From the NCBI RefSeq assembly GCF_001434115.1, contig NZ_AZDW01000013.1:62001-126000 (forward strand): DNA of 64,000 nt, read 5' to 3'. Source of the DNA: Levilactobacillus zymae DSM 19395 (GTDB taxonomy: Bacteria > Bacillota > Bacilli > Lactobacillales > Lactobacillaceae). Shown piece after piece: positions 43,402-57,839 of the stretch. The notes beneath the pieces are model-generated. The model saw only the letters and a list, made by a program, of their open reading frames with translations, had not been told where the DNA came from and searched no databases. Made by a program: the position numbers and the translations under genes. Every line of letters starts with the position of its first letter. The stretch's first letter is position 1.

Positions 43402-44178
43402 GTGTTTTCATTTTTAAATAAGGATCAACAGACCGGTGAGGTGGCCGAATTACAGCTCGACGAGCAAAACATTCCCGCCCACATCGCCATTATCATGGAT
43501 GGTAACGGTCGCTGGGCGCAACAACGCCACTTACCGCGCATTGCGGGCCATAAGCAGGGCATGAATACGGTCAAGACGGTCGCCATGGCGGCCAGTCATT
43601 TGGGTGTCAAGGTGTTGACCCTCTATGCGTTTTCTACCGAAAACTGGAAGCGGCCCACCGCGGAAGTCAACTATTTAATGAAGTTACCCGTCGACTTTTT
43701 TGGGACGTTCGTGCCCGACCTGGTCAAGAACAACATTCGAGTCAAGGTCATGGGCTACACGGACCAACTGCCGGCGGCAACCCAAAAGGCCGTGCACGAT
43801 GCCATCGAAGATACCAAGGACTGCACCGGCATGGTGTTGAACTTTGCCTTGAACTACGGGGGGCGCGCCGAAATCGTGACGGCCGTTCAATCCCTTGCTC
43901 AGCAGGTTCAGGCGGGTCAATTAGCGCCAGCGGCCATTGACGAAGACCGGTTGAGCCAACAACTCATGACCGGCGACTTGGGTGAGCTCCGGGATCCGGA
44001 CTTGTTGATCCGGACCAGTGGTGAGGAACGCTTGTCGAACTTCATGTTGTGGCAGGTCGCTTACAGCGAGTTTGTCTTTATGGACTTACACTGGCCCGAC
44101 TTCGACCAGACGACCTTGGAACAAGCCATCTATCAATATCAACAACGGCACCGTCGCTTTGGCGGGCTGACTAATTAA
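43402..44178 (+). CDS. uppS: Undecaprenyl diphosphate synthase (isoprenyl transferase)
   Basis: Cis-prenyltransferase that builds the C55 carrier lipid for peptidoglycan, using IPP from the mevalonate pathway (mvaS also in this window). GTG 43402 with GGAGGTG. Catalytic Asp in AIIMDGNGRWA near residues 29-39, YAFSTENWKRP near 75-85, and RTSGEERLSNFMLWQ near 205-219. 258 residues. Followed by cdsA. Confidence 0.97.
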   Translation: MFSFLNKDQQTGEVAELQLDEQNIPAHIAIIMDGNGRWAQQRHLPRIAGHKQGMNTVKTVAMAASHLGVKVLTLYAFSTENWKRPTAEVNYLMKLPVDFFGTFVPDLVKNNIRVKVMGYTDQLPAATQKAVHDAIEDTKDCTGMVLNFALNYGGRAEIVTAVQSLAQQVQAGQLAPAAIDEDRLSQQLMTGDLGELRDPDLLIRTSGEERLSNFMLWQVAYSEFVFMDLHWPDFDQTTLEQAIYQYQQRHRRFGGLTN

Positions 44179-44204
44179 ATTTTTGTGATTGAGGAGCGTA
44201 AGAT

Positions 44205-44993
44205 ATGAAACAGCGGGTTATTACGGCAGTGGTTGCGTTAATTATTTTTATTCCCATCATCATTGCCGGTGGTATTTGGGTCGACATTGCGGCCTTCGCC
44301 TTGGGGTTAGTCGCGTTATCGGAAATTCTAGTGATGCGCAAGAAACTCTTGGTGAGTCCGGAAGCCATCATTTCCGGTCTGGGCATCTTGGCGGTCATTG
44401 CGCCCGGCACGTGGTGGGGGAATCTGCCCGGCCATTTGAGTCCCTGGTACATCGTTTACTTGTTCGTCTTATTACTGCTGTTACGGACGGTGGTGTCACG
44501 CAACCGCTTTTCCTTCGACGACGCCGGGGTCATTACCCTGAGCATGTTGTACGTGGGGATCGGGTTTCACTTCTTCATTGCCGCACGAGCCATTAGTTTA
44601 GTGGCGTTACTCTACGCATTATTTATCGTGTGGGTGACCGATTCTGGGGCCTACATGATCGGCCGGAAATTGGGCCGGCATAAATTGGCACCGCACATCA
44701 GCCCGAATAAGACCTGGGAAGGGTCCGTCGGGGGCACCGTGGTGGCGACCATCCTGGTATCCATTTTCTGGTACTTCTTCCCGTTTGGGCACTACAGCCT
44801 GCTGACGATGGTGGTGTTAACGCTGATTTTCTCCATCGTGGGTCAGTTTGGGGACTTAGTCGAATCGGCGCTCAAACGCTACTACGGCGTCAAGGACTCC
44901 GGCCGAATCTTACCGGGTCACGGGGGCATTTTGGACCGGTTTGATAGTTTACTGTTAGTACTGCCCGTGATTCACCTCTTTGGCCTGATTTAA
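44205..44993 (+). CDS. cdsA: Phosphatidate cytidylyltransferase
   Basis: Integral membrane enzyme that makes CDP-diacylglycerol from phosphatidate and CTP. About eight transmembrane helices and the signature KDSGRILPGHGGILDRFDS near residues 228-246. 262 residues. It uses the product of PlsC, also in this window. GAGGAG before the ATG. Confidence 0.97.
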   Translation: MKQRVITAVVALIIFIPIIIAGGIWVDIAAFALGLVALSEILVMRKKLLVSPEAIISGLGILAVIAPGTWWGNLPGHLSPWYIVYLFVLLLLLRTVVSRNRFSFDDAGVITLSMLYVGIGFHFFIAARAISLVALLYALFIVWVTDSGAYMIGRKLGRHKLAPHISPNKTWEGSVGGTVVATILVSIFWYFFPFGHYSLLTMVVLTLIFSIVGQFGDLVESALKRYYGVKDSGRILPGHGGILDRFDSLLLVLPVIHLFGLI

Positions 44994-45008
44994 TCTTAGG
45001 GCGTTCGC

Positions 45009-45037
45009 TTGCGCCGGTCACGGGGCTAGGGTATGCT
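45009..45037 (+). promoter_or_regulatory. Promoter of rseP
   Basis: TTGCGC (45009-45014), 17-base spacer, TATGCT (45032-45037). Confidence 0.6.
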
Positions 45038-45114
45038 AGGACACAGCGAATTATGCGTTGTGGGACCCTGGCCCCGCACGACTAAGACCACGAACTGAGG
45101 AAGGGACGAAACCT

Positions 45115-48133
<3,019 letters not shown>

Positions 48134-48144
48134 TTTGCGCCACG

Positions 48145-48175
48145 AAAAGACCAGCGCTTGGGGCTGGTCTTTTTT
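48145..48175 (+). terminator. Terminator of proS
   Basis: AAAAGACCAGC / GCTGGTCTTTTTT stem and T run. Confidence 0.88.
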
Positions 48176-48207
48176 CGACGAGAAGTAGATGAGAAAGGGG
48201 ATTCCTC

Positions 48208-51200
48208 GTGGACGAAGATCGTCATAGCTTATTTGAAAAGCTGTTACAACAGTTAGATCTCAGCCAACTCGCTGACCAAGAGAATTTTAAGACGGCCACC
48301 CTCGAACGGTTGACCGTACACGAACAATCGCGCCGGTGGCATTTCCAGCTCCAATTGCCGAAGATCCTACCGTATCAAACGTTTGCCACCTTCCAGCAAC
48401 ACTTACAGTTAGCTTTTCACGAGATTGCCACGGTTTCGGCGTCGTTTCAGACCACGCAACCGGAACTGACGAACCGCCTGTTAGGGGATTACTGGTTGTG
48501 GGTGGTCCAGAATAGTGGGCTGACCAACAACCTGGTCCAAGAATTACGGCAATCACAGGTGCCGGAACTCGATACCGACCAACGGGTATTGCTGTACGCG
48601 CAAAACGAAGTCATTAAGGACTTCTTGCAAAATCAGGCCTTAGGCCCGTTGGAGGACGCTTACCGGCAGGCCGGGTTCCCGAAGTTCAACATTCAGGTCA
48701 TGGTCGACGAATCTAAGTCGCAGGCCAAGATCGACGAATTTAAGGCGCAACGGGAAAAGACCGACGCGCAGCTCGCGCAACAGGCCGCCGCGGCGATCGA
48801 AAAGGCCAACCAGAAGCGCCAAAGCCAACAGGCCAGTGGCGAGGTCCAACCCGCTAGCGGGCCGACCCAGATTGGGAAGACCATCAAGGGTGACCAACCG
48901 ATCACCCGGATGGTCGACATCACCCAAGAGGAGCGTTCGGTCGTGGTCGAAGGGTACGTTTTCGACAAGGAAATTCGGAAGCTCCGGTCGGGCCGGCAAC
49001 TGCTGACCTTAAAGATCACCGATTACACGTCCTCCATCGTGGTCAAGAAATTCTCCCGGGGAGCCGAAGACGAGGCCCAGTTTGCCGGGGTAGAAGAGGG
49101 CAGTTGGGTCAAGGTCCGTGGGAGCGTCCAGGAAGACAGCTTCATGCGTGATCTGGCCCTCAACGCCTACGATATCAACCAGGTCAAGCACGCCACCCGC
49201 CAGGATACGGCGCCGGCCGACCAGAAACGGGTCGAACTTCACCTGCACACCACCATGAGTCAGATGGACGCGACTAACCCGATCGGCGACTTTGTGTCCC
49301 AGGCCAAGAAATGGGGCATGCCGGCGTTAGCCATCACGGACCACGCCGACGTCCAGGGCTTTCCCGCGGCCTTTAACGCGGGGGCCAAGGCCGGTGTGAA
49401 GATGCTTTACGGGGTCGAAGCCAACCTGGTGGACGACGGTGTGCCGATTGGCTACAACAGTGCGCACGTGCCCCTAGACGGTGCGACCTACGTGGTCTTT
49501 GACGTGGAAACCACCGGACTGTCGGCCATCTACGATAAGGTGATCGAACTGTCCGCGGTCAAGATGGAACACAAGAACGTGATCGACCAATTCGAGGAAT
49601 TTATCGATCCCGGCTTCCCGTTATCCGAACAGACCACGAACCTGACCAGCATCACCGATGACATGGTGGCCGGGTCCAAGAGTGAAGAGGAGGTCTTCAA
49701 GGCCTTCCGTGAGTTCTGCGGCGACGCCATCATCGTGGGGCACAACGTCACGTTTGACGTGGGCTTCATGAACACCGGTTATCAGCGCCATGGCATGGAC
49801 GAGATCGCCAACCCGATCATCGATACCCTGACGCTGGCACGGTGGCTGTACCCGACGCTGAAGAGCTACCGGTTGAACACGTTAGCCAAGCGCTTCCACG
49901 TCAGCCTGGAACACCATCACCGGGCCGTCTACGATGCCGAATCGACCGGTCATTTGAATTATCTGTTCTTAAAGGACGCCGAGGAGCGCTACCACGTGCA
50001 GTTCCACGACCAGTTGAACGATCACATGACCGATAACGACGCCTATAAGCACGCCCGGCCGAATCACGCGATTATCCTGGCGCAGACCCAAGCCGGGTTA
50101 AAGAACATGTTTAAGCTGGTGTCCGAATCCAACGTGAAGTACTTCTACCGGGTACCCCGGGTGCCCCGCAGCGTCTTAGAGGAGTATCGGGAGGGCCTGA
50201 TCGTGGGCTCCGCCTGTTCGTCGGGGGAAGTCTTTACCGCGATGATGCAAAAGGGGAAGGTCGAAGCCGAGGCCAAGGCCAAGTACTACGACTACCTGGA
50301 AGTCCAACCGCCGCAAGCCTACCAGCCGCTGCTGGACTCGGGCTTGATCGCCGACGAGGAACACTTACACGAAATCATCAAGAACATCGTGGATTTGGGG
50401 CATGACCTGAATAAACCGGTCGTGGCGACCGGGGACGTGCACTACCTCAATCCCAACGATGCCATTTACCGCAAGATTTTGATCCATTCGCAGGGGGGCG
50501 CGAACCCGCTGAACCGGCAGGAATTGCCGCCCGTCCCGTTCCTGACCACTAACGAGATGTTAGACCAGTTTGCCTTTCTGGGACCGGAGACGGCCCAGGA
50601 GATCGTGGTCACCAACACTCACAAGATTGCCGACGAGATTGACGAGATCCATCCGTTGAAGGACAAGCTCTATACGCCGCGGATGGAAGGGGCCGAAGAC
50701 GAAATTCGCGAACGGACCATGGCGACCGCGCACGCGTGGTACGGTGATCCGTTGCCCGAACTGGTTCAACACCGGGTCGACCGGGAACTGAAATCAATTA
50801 TCGGTAACGGGTTCTCCGTGATTTACTTGATCGCCCAACGGCTGGTAGCCAAGTCCAACAAGGATGGGTACTTAGTTGGGTCCCGGGGGTCCGTTGGGTC
50901 CAGTGTGGTGGCGACTCTGACCGGAATCACCGAGGTCAATCCCTTACCGCCGCACTACCGCTGCCCGAACTGTCAGTACTCACATTTCTACACCAAAGGG
51001 GAATACAGTTCTGGTTACGATTTACCCGAAAAGAAGTGTCCGCAATGTGGCACGTTGATGATCGGCGACGGGCATAACATTCCGTTTGAAACCTTCTTAG
51101 GGTTCAAGGGAAACAAGGTGCCCGATATCGATTTGAACTTCTCCGGGGACTACCAACCGATTGCCCACAACTACACCAAGGTGTTGTTCGGCGAGAAGAA

Positions 51201-52554
51201 CGTGTACCGGGCCGGAACGATCGGGACCGTGGCCGACAAGACGGCTTACGGGTACGTCAAGGCCTACGAACGGGATACCGAGCAGACCTTTCGGGGCGCC
51301 GAGATCGACCGGTTAGCCAAGGGCGCGACCGGGGTCAAGCGAACCACCGGCCAACACCCGGCGGGGATCATCGTTGTGCCGGACTACATGGACATCTACG
51401 ACTTTACGCCGATCCAGTATCCGGCCGACGACCAGAACGCCGCTTGGCAAACCACCCACTTTGATTTCCATTCGATCCACGATAACATTTTAAAAATCGA
51501 TATCCTGGGTCACGATGACCCGACCATGATCCGGACGCTCCAAGATTTGTCCGGGGTCGACCCGACCACCATTCCGATGGACGATCCGGGCGTCATGAAG
51601 TTGTTCTCCGGGACCGACTCGCTGGGCGTTACGCCGGAACAGATTCAGTCCAAGACCGGGACGTTGGGCGTGCCCGAATTCGGGACCCGCTTCGTGCGGG
51701 GGATGCTCGAACAGACCCACCCGCAAAACTACTCCCAGTTGCTTCAAATTTCCGGACTGTCTCACGGGACCGACGTGTGGTTAGGCAACGCCGACGAATT
51801 GATTAAGAACGGGACCGCCACCATCGCCAACGTGATTGGGTGTCGGGATAACATCATGACCGACTTGATCAACTACGGCCTGGATTCCGAAACCTCGTTC
51901 CAAATCATGGAACAGGTGCGGCACGGCCGGGGAATCAAGGACGAGTGGCAGGATAAGATGCGCGAGACCAACGTGCCCCAGTGGTACATCGACTCTTGTT
52001 TAAAGATCAAGTACATGTTCCCCCGGGCCCACGCGGCGGCTTACGTCCTGATGGCCTTGCGGGTCGCGTACTTCAAGGTCTACTTCCCAATCATTTACTA
52101 CGCCGCTTACTTCTCCGTGCGGGCCGACGATTTCGACGTCGTGGCCATGGCGCAGGGGAAGACGGCGGTTAAGGCCGCGATGAAAGCCATCAACGACCAG
52201 GGAATGGACGCCTCGGCTAAGGACAAGAACCTGTTAACGGTCTTGGAACTGGCCAACGAAATGTTGGAACGGGGCTATGACTTTAAGATGATTGACCTGG
52301 AAAAGTCCGATGCGGCCGACTGGATCATCGACGGTAATACGCTGATTGCGCCGTTTAGAGCGGCTCCCGGGCTGGGCTTGAACGTGGCGAAGCAAATCGT
52401 CGCCGCCCGAAACGACCGACCGTTTATCTCTAAGGAAGATCTGGCCAAGCGGGGGAAGGTCTCAAAGACGCTGATCGACTTCATGACCGAAAACGGTGTG
52501 TTGAACGGCTTGCCCGACGAAAATCAACTGAGTTTGTTCGATGATCTGATGTAA
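48208..52554 (+). CDS. polC: DNA polymerase III alpha subunit PolC (Gram-positive type)
   Basis: Main replicative polymerase of low-GC Gram-positives. GTG 48208 with GAAAGGGG. Order: N-terminal domain (about 1-230), OB fold (about 240-325), PHP domain beginning [12 protein letters not shown] near 341, proofreading exonuclease FDVETTGLS near 430 inserted in the PHP domain, polymerase domain with a four-cysteine zinc site (CPNC near 918 and CPQC near 945), and helix-hairpin-helix and beta-clamp-binding regions at the end (NQLSLFDDL). 1448 residues, full length. Confidence 0.99.
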   Translation: MDEDRHSLFEKLLQQLDLSQLADQENFKTATLERLTVHEQSRRWHFQLQLPKILPYQTFATFQQHLQLAFHEIATVSASFQTTQPELTNRLLGDYWLWVVQNSGLTNNLVQELRQSQVPELDTDQRVLLYAQNEVIKDFLQNQALGPLEDAYRQAGFPKFNIQVMVDESKSQAKIDEFKAQREKTDAQLAQQAAAAIEKANQKRQSQQASGEVQPASGPTQIGKTIKGDQPITRMVDITQEERSVVVEGYVFDKEIRKLRSGRQLLTLKITDYTSSIVVKKFSRGAEDEAQFAGVEEGSWVKVRGSVQEDSFMRDLALNAYDINQVKHATRQDTAPADQKRVELHLHTTMSQMDATNPIGDFVSQAKKWGMPALAITDHADVQGFPAAFNAGAKAGVKMLYGVEANLVDDGVPIGYNSAHVPLDGATYVVFDVETTGLSAIYDKVIELSAVKMEHKNVIDQFEEFIDPGFPLSEQTTNLTSITDDMVAGSKSEEEVFKAFREFCGDAIIVGHNVTFDVGFMNTGYQRHGMDEIANPIIDTLTLARWLYPTLKSYRLNTLAKRFHVSLEHHHRAVYDAESTGHLNYLFLKDAEERYHVQFHDQLNDHMTDNDAYKHARPNHAIILAQTQAGLKNMFKLVSESNVKYFYRVPRVPRSVLEEYREGLIVGSACSSGEVFTAMMQKGKVEAEAKAKYYDYLEVQPPQAYQPLLDSGLIADEEHLHEIIKNIVDLGHDLNKPVVATGDVHYLNPNDAIYRKILIHSQGGANPLNRQELPPVPFLTTNEMLDQFAFLGPETAQEIVVTNTHKIADEIDEIHPLKDKLYTPRMEGAEDEIRERTMATAHAWYGDPLPELVQHRVDRELKSIIGNGFSVIYLIAQRLVAKSNKDGYLVGSRGSVGSSVVATLTGITEVNPLPPHYRCPNCQYSHFYTKGEYSSGYDLPEKKCPQCGTLMIGDGHNIPFETFLGFKGNKVPDIDLNFSGDYQPIAHNYTKVLFGEKNVYRAGTIGTVADKTAYGYVKAYERDTEQTFRGAEIDRLAKGATGVKRTTGQHPAGIIVVPDYMDIYDFTPIQYPADDQNAAWQTTHFDFHSIHDNILKIDILGHDDPTMIRTLQDLSGVDPTTIPMDDPGVMKLFSGTDSLGVTPEQIQSKTGTLGVPEFGTRFVRGMLEQTHPQNYSQLLQISGLSHGTDVWLGNADELIKNGTATIANVIGCRDNIMTDLINYGLDSETSFQIMEQVRHGRGIKDEWQDKMRETNVPQWYIDSCLKIKYMFPRAHAAAYVLMALRVAYFKVYFPIIYYAAYFSVRADDFDVVAMAQGKTAVKAAMKAINDQGMDASAKDKNLLTVLELANEMLERGYDFKMIDLEKSDAADWIIDGNTLIAPFRAAPGLGLNVAKQIVAARNDRPFISKEDLAKRGKVSKTLIDFMTENGVLNGLPDENQLSLFDDLM

Positions 52555-52580
52555 CCCCCGATTTGCGGGATTTACCCCAT

Positions 52581-52617
52581 AGGAAGCGCTTACAAAATCC
52601 GTTAAACGTGCTATACT
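52581..52617 (+). promoter_or_regulatory. Promoter with cre-like operator before the 90-aa membrane protein
   Basis: CTTACA (52589-52594), 17-base spacer ending in TGC, TATACT (52612-52617). AGGAAGCGCTTACA (52581-52594) matches the CcpA motif TGNAANCGNTNNCA at 13 of 14 positions and covers the -35, a repressing position. Confidence 0.65.
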
Positions 52618-52673
52618 GAGATTGAGGAAATTAAGTACTTAATCACAGACAATCACGAAAGCGGGTGCTTCCC

Positions 52674-52946
52674 ATGTTACGACAATTCGTTCGGTTACCA
52701 GACGGCTGGTTGTTCTTCGCGGGGTATTGCTTGATTGCGTTAGGGTACGTGTTCTGTGGCCTGATGGCAAGTGTCGTCGCGACGCCATTTTTAGCCCTGG
52801 TGATTGCATACTTTTTCATCGCCTTTCTGCTCACCTTGATCAAGGTGTTGGGGTTACGGCGACTCGAGTTGGCTCAGTTAAATTTCCTGGTTTTTGAATT
52901 TATTACCATTGCGGGCTTCATCATTGTGCTGGCAACCTGCGAGTAA
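52674..52946 (+). CDS. Small membrane protein of unknown function
   Basis: 90 residues with three predicted transmembrane helices (about residues 13-31, 36-58 and 67-88). ATG 52674 follows a weak GCGGGTG; a GTG at 52665 overlaps that site. No family recognised. It sits between polC and the rimP operon with its own promoter, which carries a cre-like site, so expression may fall on preferred sugars. Confidence 0.65.
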   Translation: MLRQFVRLPDGWLFFAGYCLIALGYVFCGLMASVVATPFLALVIAYFFIAFLLTLIKVLGLRRLELAQLNFLVFEFITIAGFIIVLATCE

Positions 52947-52947
52947 G

Positions 52948-52976
52948 TTGCAATTACGGCGCAGTTGTAGTAAAGT
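52948..52976 (+). promoter_or_regulatory. Promoter of the rimP-nusA-infB operon
   Basis: TTGCAA (52948-52953), 17-base spacer, TAAAGT (52971-52976), just after the preceding gene. Confidence 0.6.
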
Positions 52977-53005
52977 TAAGAATGTAATTAAACTCGTTTT
53001 TAAAT

Positions 53006-53032
53006 GAGTGAGCAGCCATGCTCACTCTTTTT
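53006..53032 (+). terminator. Terminator in the rimP leader
   Basis: Perfect 9-bp stem GAGTGAGCA / TGCTCACTC with loop GCCA, then TTTTT. It lies downstream of the probable rimP promoter and only 30 bases before the rimP start, so it would act as an attenuator as well as ending upstream transcription. Confidence 0.8.
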
Positions 53033-53061
53033 AATGGATAAATATAGGAGGCGGAATATAG

Positions 53062-53535
53062 TTGAGTACAGTTGTCGAGACCGTGACGAACTTGGTCCAA
53101 CCGATCATGGCCCGTCACCAATTCGAACTGGTCGATGTGGAATTCGTAAAGGAAGGTAAGGGTTGGTACCTGCGCGTCTATATTGACAAGCCTGGTGGAA
53201 TCAACATTGAAGAGTGTGCGTTGGTCAGCGATGAGTTGTCCGAACAATTAGACGCTTTGGATCCTGATCCGATTCCGCAAGCCTACTTCTTAGAAGTGTC
53301 TTCCCCCGGTGCCGAACGGCCACTGAAGAAGCCGGAAGACTTCGAAAAGGCCGTGGGCCAGTACATTCACGTGTCCCTTTACCAAAAGATTGGTCAGAGT
53401 AAGGTGTACGAAGGCACGTTGGAAAAGTTGACCGCTGAACAGTTGGACTTGAAGGTGAACCTGAAGGGGCGTTTTAAGACCTTCGAAATTCCCCGCTCGG
53501 CCATTGCTCAAGCGCGGTTAGCCATCAAGTTCTAA
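53062..53535 (+). CDS. rimP: Ribosome maturation factor RimP
   Basis: Needed for 30S subunit maturation. TTG start at 53062 with AGGAGGCGG. Two-domain protein: alpha/beta N-domain with [21 protein letters not shown] near residues 21-41 and [11 protein letters not shown] near 78-88, and a C-terminal SH3-like domain. 157 residues. First gene of the nusA operon, the universal order. Confidence 0.96.
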   Translation: MSTVVETVTNLVQPIMARHQFELVDVEFVKEGKGWYLRVYIDKPGGINIEECALVSDELSEQLDALDPDPIPQAYFLEVSSPGAERPLKKPEDFEKAVGQYIHVSLYQKIGQSKVYEGTLEKLTAEQLDLKVNLKGRFKTFEIPRSAIAQARLAIKF

Positions 53536-53556
53536 AGTTAAGGAGCGAAAGACAAC

Positions 53557-54777
53557 ATGAGTAAAGAATTACTGGGCGCCTTAGACGTCCTCGAAACGGA
53601 AAAGGGTATCAAAAAAGAAGTTGTGATTGAAGCCCTCGAAGCCGCCTTGGTTTCGGCCTACAAGCGCAACTACGACCAAGCCCAAAACGTTGAAGTCAAC
53701 TTTGACCAACGCAAGGGTGACATTCACGTGTTCGCCGTGAAAAAAGTGGTGGACCAGGTGTACGATTCTCGGCTGGAAGTCAGCTTAGACGACGCTTTGG
53801 CCATCAACAAGGGCTACGAACTCGGTGACGACATCAAGTTTGAAGTCACGCCCAAAAACTTTGGCCGAATCGCCGCCCAAACGGCTAAGCAGGTCATCAT
53901 GCAACGGGTTCGGGAAGCCGAACGGAACATCATTTACGACCAATACAGCCAATACGAAAACGAAATCGTGACCGGGGAAGTCGAACGGCAGGATTCCCGC
54001 TTCGTTTACGTGAACTTAGGGAAGGTCGAAGCCGTGATGGGGCGGCAGGACCAGATGCCAAACGAAACCTACCGCATTCACGACCGGATCAAGGTTTACG
54101 TGACCCGGGTGGAAAATGCTACCAAGGGGCCACAGGTCTTTGTCAGCCGGACGGCTTCGGATCTCTTGAAGCGCTTGTTCGAACAAGAAGTTCCCGAAAT
54201 TTATGACGGGACCGTGGAAATCATGGCCATCGCCCGTGAAGCCGGTGACCGGGCCAAGGTTGCCGTACGGTCGAACAACCCCGACATCGACCCCGTGGGG
54301 ACCAGTGTGGGTCCGCGGGGCCAACGAGTCCAAACCATCGTCAACGAACTGGGTGGCGAAAACATGGACATCGTGGAATGGACCGACGACGAAGCTAAGT
54401 TCATTGCCAACGCGTTGAACCCCGCCGAAGTGTTGGACGTCATTTTTGACCCCAACAACGAACGGGCTTGTGAAGTCGTCGTGCCGGATTATCAATTGTC
54501 CTTGGCCATCGGGAAACGGGGCCAAAACGCGCGGTTAGCCGCAAAGTTAACGGGCTACAAGATTGATATTAAATCAGAATCCGAAGCATCTGCTATAATG
54601 GAAGCGGAACAAAACGAAGCACCAGCCGCGGACACGCCAGCAGAGTCAGCTGACGCGGATGAGTCGACCGACACAACGCCGGATACGAGTGACGATGCTC
54701 CAACTGCCGCTGACCAAGACGACGCGGCAGACGCATCCGTGGACGACACGCCGGACGACGATCAACCAACGGCATAG
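53557..54777 (+). CDS. nusA: Transcription termination/antitermination protein NusA
   Basis: RNA polymerase-binding factor that modulates pausing and termination. N-terminal domain, S1 domain (about 135-200), two KH domains (GPRGQRVQTIVNELGGE near 252-268 and AIGKRGQNARLAAKL near 317-331), then an acidic Asp/Ala/Thr-rich tail of about 60 residues in place of the repeats of enterobacterial NusA. 406 residues. The tail is more extended and acidic than in Bacillus. Confidence 0.97.
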   Translation: MSKELLGALDVLETEKGIKKEVVIEALEAALVSAYKRNYDQAQNVEVNFDQRKGDIHVFAVKKVVDQVYDSRLEVSLDDALAINKGYELGDDIKFEVTPKNFGRIAAQTAKQVIMQRVREAERNIIYDQYSQYENEIVTGEVERQDSRFVYVNLGKVEAVMGRQDQMPNETYRIHDRIKVYVTRVENATKGPQVFVSRTASDLLKRLFEQEVPEIYDGTVEIMAIAREAGDRAKVAVRSNNPDIDPVGTSVGPRGQRVQTIVNELGGENMDIVEWTDDEAKFIANALNPAEVLDVIFDPNNERACEVVVPDYQLSLAIGKRGQNARLAAKLTGYKIDIKSESEASAIMEAEQNEAPAADTPAESADADESTDTTPDTSDDAPTAADQDDAADASVDDTPDDDQPTA

Positions 54778-54804
54778 GCCACGGCTAAAGGAGGTTTTGG
54801 AGCC

Positions 54805-55101
54805 ATGAAACAACGAAAGATCCCGATGCGTAAAGACATCGTTACGGGAGAAATGGCACCCAAGAAACAACTGGTTCGCGTGGTTCGTAATCAAGCCCAA
54901 GAAGTCAGTCTTGATCCGACGGGGAAACAATCCGGTCGGGGCGCCTACATTAGTTTAGACGTCGACGTGGCGAAACGGGCCAAGAAGGAACGGACCTTTG
55001 ATCACGTGTTTGGCGTGAAGATCGACGACCAATTTTACGACGATTTGATCGCTTACGTGGATCATCAACAGGCGCGGCGGGAACTTTTCGACCATGACTA
55101 A
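54805..55101 (+). CDS. ylxR: YlxR-family protein (RnpM)
   Basis: 98 residues. Conserved KIPMRKDIVTGEMAPKKQLVR at the N-terminus and GRGAYISLD in the middle define the YlxR fold. Recent work in B. subtilis describes it as RnpM, a modulator of RNase P; older work suggested nucleoid-linked regulation. Between nusA and ylxQ, overlapping ylxQ by 8 bases. Confidence 0.95.
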   Translation: MKQRKIPMRKDIVTGEMAPKKQLVRVVRNQAQEVSLDPTGKQSGRGAYISLDVDVAKRAKKERTFDHVFGVKIDDQFYDDLIAYVDHQQARRELFDHD

Positions 55102-55399
55102 TTCCCAGCGAGCGCTACAATTATTGGGCCTAGTACGGCGCGCCGGTAAATTGATTACCGGCGAAACCTTCGTGTTAGCGGCGGTCAGGGACGGTTCGGC
55201 GAAGTTGGTCTTACTCGCGAGTGATGCGGGGGCCAGCAGTCAAAAGCAGTTCCGCGATAAAACCACCAGTTATCACGTGGCCTTAAATGAAACGTTTACG
55301 AAGGACCAGTTGAGCACGGCCATCGGGTCGGCGCGCACGGTCCTTGCCATCACCGATCCGGGATTTGTCCGGAAGTTACAACAATTACTTGCTGACTAA
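55094..55399 (+). CDS. ylxQ: YlxQ-family RNA-binding protein (L7Ae-like)
   Basis: 101 residues with the L7Ae/L30e fold: [15 protein letters not shown] near residues 10-24, [13 protein letters not shown] near 36-48 and the ITDPGF end. Such proteins bind kink-turn RNAs; the target is unknown. It starts within ylxR. Confidence 0.95.
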   Translation: MTNSQRALQLLGLVRRAGKLITGETFVLAAVRDGSAKLVLLASDAGASSQKQFRDKTTSYHVALNETFTKDQLSTAIGSARTVLAITDPGFVRKLQQLLAD

Positions 55400-55443
55400 T
55401 CCGTGACGTTCTCGTGATCGGATTTATTAAGGAGAGTGATGAT

Positions 55444-57819
55444 ATGGGGAAAAAGCGCATTTATGAACTTGCCAAAGAAATTAATGTCTCCAGTAAACAA
55501 CTTATCGCGACAGCTGAGGAAAAGGGCTTTCCGGTAAAAAACCATATGTCAACGCTCGGCGAGAACGAAGAACGTCAATTACGGGCTGCTTTTCGGCCTA
55601 AGGCTCAGCAGAAGCCGGCACCTAAGCCGCGGTCAGCCGCTCGGCAAACGGCAGCGCAACCGCGGCAGCATGCTGCTCAGTCAGCAGGTCATTCGTCACA
55701 CGCAGCACAGTCACCGCGGTCTACGGACCGTCGTCAGTCCCCAGCAGCCCCAGCGGCCAACCATTCTGCTCAGCAGAAGACGCGGCCAGCAACGGGTCAG
55801 CAACACAATAAAAATAACGGCCAGACCGGAAAGCAACACGGGACGTCTAACTCCGGTACCGGCAGATTTGGTGGAAGCTTGAATAATAATACAAATAATA
55901 ATGGACGCCGTGGCGGGAACAACAGCCGTGGCGGGCGGAATAACCGCAATAACCGGAACAATCGTCGGCGCAACAATAACAATAACCGTTACAAGAAGAA
56001 CCAACGGATTAAAGATGTGAACCAACATAAGGGTGCCCCAGAACGGAAGAACAAGGCGTTACCAGATGTTTTGCTCTACAGCGACGGGATGAACGCCCAA
56101 GACTTGGCGAAATTATTACACCGGTCTTCGGCCGAAATCGTCAAGAAGCTCTTCATGTTGGGTGTGATGGTCAACCAGAACCAATCCCTGGATAAGGACA
56201 CCATCGAAATCCTGGCTTCCGATTACGGCATTGAAGCGAAGGAAAAGGTCCAAGTGGACGTTTCCGATATCGACAAGTTCTTCGATGCTGAAATGGCCAA
56301 CACGGACCATCAAGTCACGCGGGCACCCGTTGTGACCATCATGGGGCACGTTGACCACGGGAAGACCACGTTACTGGACCACTTACGGCACTCCCACATT
56401 ACGGCGGGAGAAGCTGGGGGGATCACGCAGGCCATTGGGGCGTACCAAGTCCACTACAATGACAAGTTGATCACCTTCTTGGATACGCCAGGACACGCGG
56501 CCTTTACCGAAATGCGGGCCCGTGGGGCGGAAATCACCGACATTACCATCTTGGTCGTAGCGGCCGACGATGGGGTCATGCCGCAAACCATCGAAGCCAT
56601 TCACCATGCCAAGGCAGCCGGTACGCCGATCATCGTGGCGGTCAACAAGATCGATAAGCCAGGGGCTAACCCGAACCACGTCATGGAACAATTGACGGAA
56701 TACGAATTGATTCCAGAAGACTGGGGTGGCGACACCATCTTCGTCAACATCTCGGCGAAGTTTGGCAAGAACATCGACGAATTACTCGACATGATCCTCT
56801 TACAAGCGGACGTGATGGAATTAAAGGCGAACCCGGATCAAAACGGGGCCGGTTCCGTGATCGAAGCCCGGTTGGACCAAGGGAAGGGCTCCGTAGCCAC
56901 CCTGCTGGTTCAACAAGGGACCTTACACGTCGGGGATCCAATCGTGGTCGGCAATACCTTTGGCCGGGTCCGGACCATGACCAACGAACGTGGTCGGGCC
57001 ATCAAGGATGCCGTGCCATCGACGCCAGTGGAAATCACCGGGTTAAGCGACGTGCCAGAAGCCGGGGACCGCTTCGTGGTCTTCAACGACGAAAAGACGG
57101 CGCGGGCTGCCGGTGAAGAACGGGCGAAGGATGCCTTAGTAAAGGAACGGCAAAACACCAGCCACGTCACGCTGGACAACCTGTTCGATTCCTTAAAGGA
57201 AGGCGAAATGAAGGAAGTCGACGTGATCATTAAGGCCGACGTCCAAGGTTCCGTCGAAGCCTTAGTCGGGAGTTTGCAAAAGATTGATGTTTCCGGTGTC
57301 CGGGTCAACATCATCCACTCCGCCGTGGGGGCCATTAACGAAAGTGATGTGACCTTAGCGGAAGCCTCAAATGCCATCATTATCGGGTTCAACGTGCGGC
57401 CAACGCCACAGGCACGGTCGCAAGCCGATAGCGATAAGGTCGACATTCGCCTGCACAACGTCATCTACAACGCCATCGATGAAATCGAAGCGGCGATGAA
57501 GGGGATGCTGGAACCGGTCTACGAAGAACAAGTGATCGGGCAAGTTGAAATTCGGCAAATTTACCACGCCTCTAAGGTCGGCACGATTGCCGGTGGGATG
57601 GTCACTGACGGAAAGATTACGTCCGACAGTGACGTCCGCTTGATTAGAGACGGTGTCGTGATTTATGAAGGTAAGTTGGGTAGCTTGAAGCGGTTCAAGG
57701 ACGACGCTAAGGAAGTTAAGCAAGGCTTTGAACTCGGGTTAACCATCGAAAACTACAACGACATTAAGGTCGATGATGTGATCGAAGCTTACGTCATGAA
57801 AGAAGTTCCGGTTAAATAA
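55444..57819 (+). CDS. infB: Translation initiation factor IF-2
   Basis: GTPase that places fMet-tRNA on the 30S subunit. ATG 55444 with AAGGAG; a frame from 55414 is longer but unsupported. IF2-N domain ([17 protein letters not shown]), a disordered linker of about 170 residues rich in Gln, Ala, Pro and then Asn, Arg and Gly, a second IF2-N-like segment (about 215-270), the G domain with [10 protein letters not shown] near 300-309 and NKIDKPG near 405, and domains II-IV. 791 residues. Confidence 0.98.
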   Translation: MGKKRIYELAKEINVSSKQLIATAEEKGFPVKNHMSTLGENEERQLRAAFRPKAQQKPAPKPRSAARQTAAQPRQHAAQSAGHSSHAAQSPRSTDRRQSPAAPAANHSAQQKTRPATGQQHNKNNGQTGKQHGTSNSGTGRFGGSLNNNTNNNGRRGGNNSRGGRNNRNNRNNRRRNNNNNRYKKNQRIKDVNQHKGAPERKNKALPDVLLYSDGMNAQDLAKLLHRSSAEIVKKLFMLGVMVNQNQSLDKDTIEILASDYGIEAKEKVQVDVSDIDKFFDAEMANTDHQVTRAPVVTIMGHVDHGKTTLLDHLRHSHITAGEAGGITQAIGAYQVHYNDKLITFLDTPGHAAFTEMRARGAEITDITILVVAADDGVMPQTIEAIHHAKAAGTPIIVAVNKIDKPGANPNHVMEQLTEYELIPEDWGGDTIFVNISAKFGKNIDELLDMILLQADVMELKANPDQNGAGSVIEARLDQGKGSVATLLVQQGTLHVGDPIVVGNTFGRVRTMTNERGRAIKDAVPSTPVEITGLSDVPEAGDRFVVFNDEKTARAAGEERAKDALVKERQNTSHVTLDNLFDSLKEGEMKEVDVIIKADVQGSVEALVGSLQKIDVSGVRVNIIHSAVGAINESDVTLAEASNAIIIGFNVRPTPQARSQADSDKVDIRLHNVIYNAIDEIEAAMKGMLEPVYEEQVIGQVEIRQIYHASKVGTIAGGMVTDGKITSDSDVRLIRDGVVIYEGKLGSLKRFKDDAKEVKQGFELGLTIENYNDIKVDDVIEAYVMKEVPVK

Positions 57820-57839
57820 AGAACGGAGGCACAACGTTA

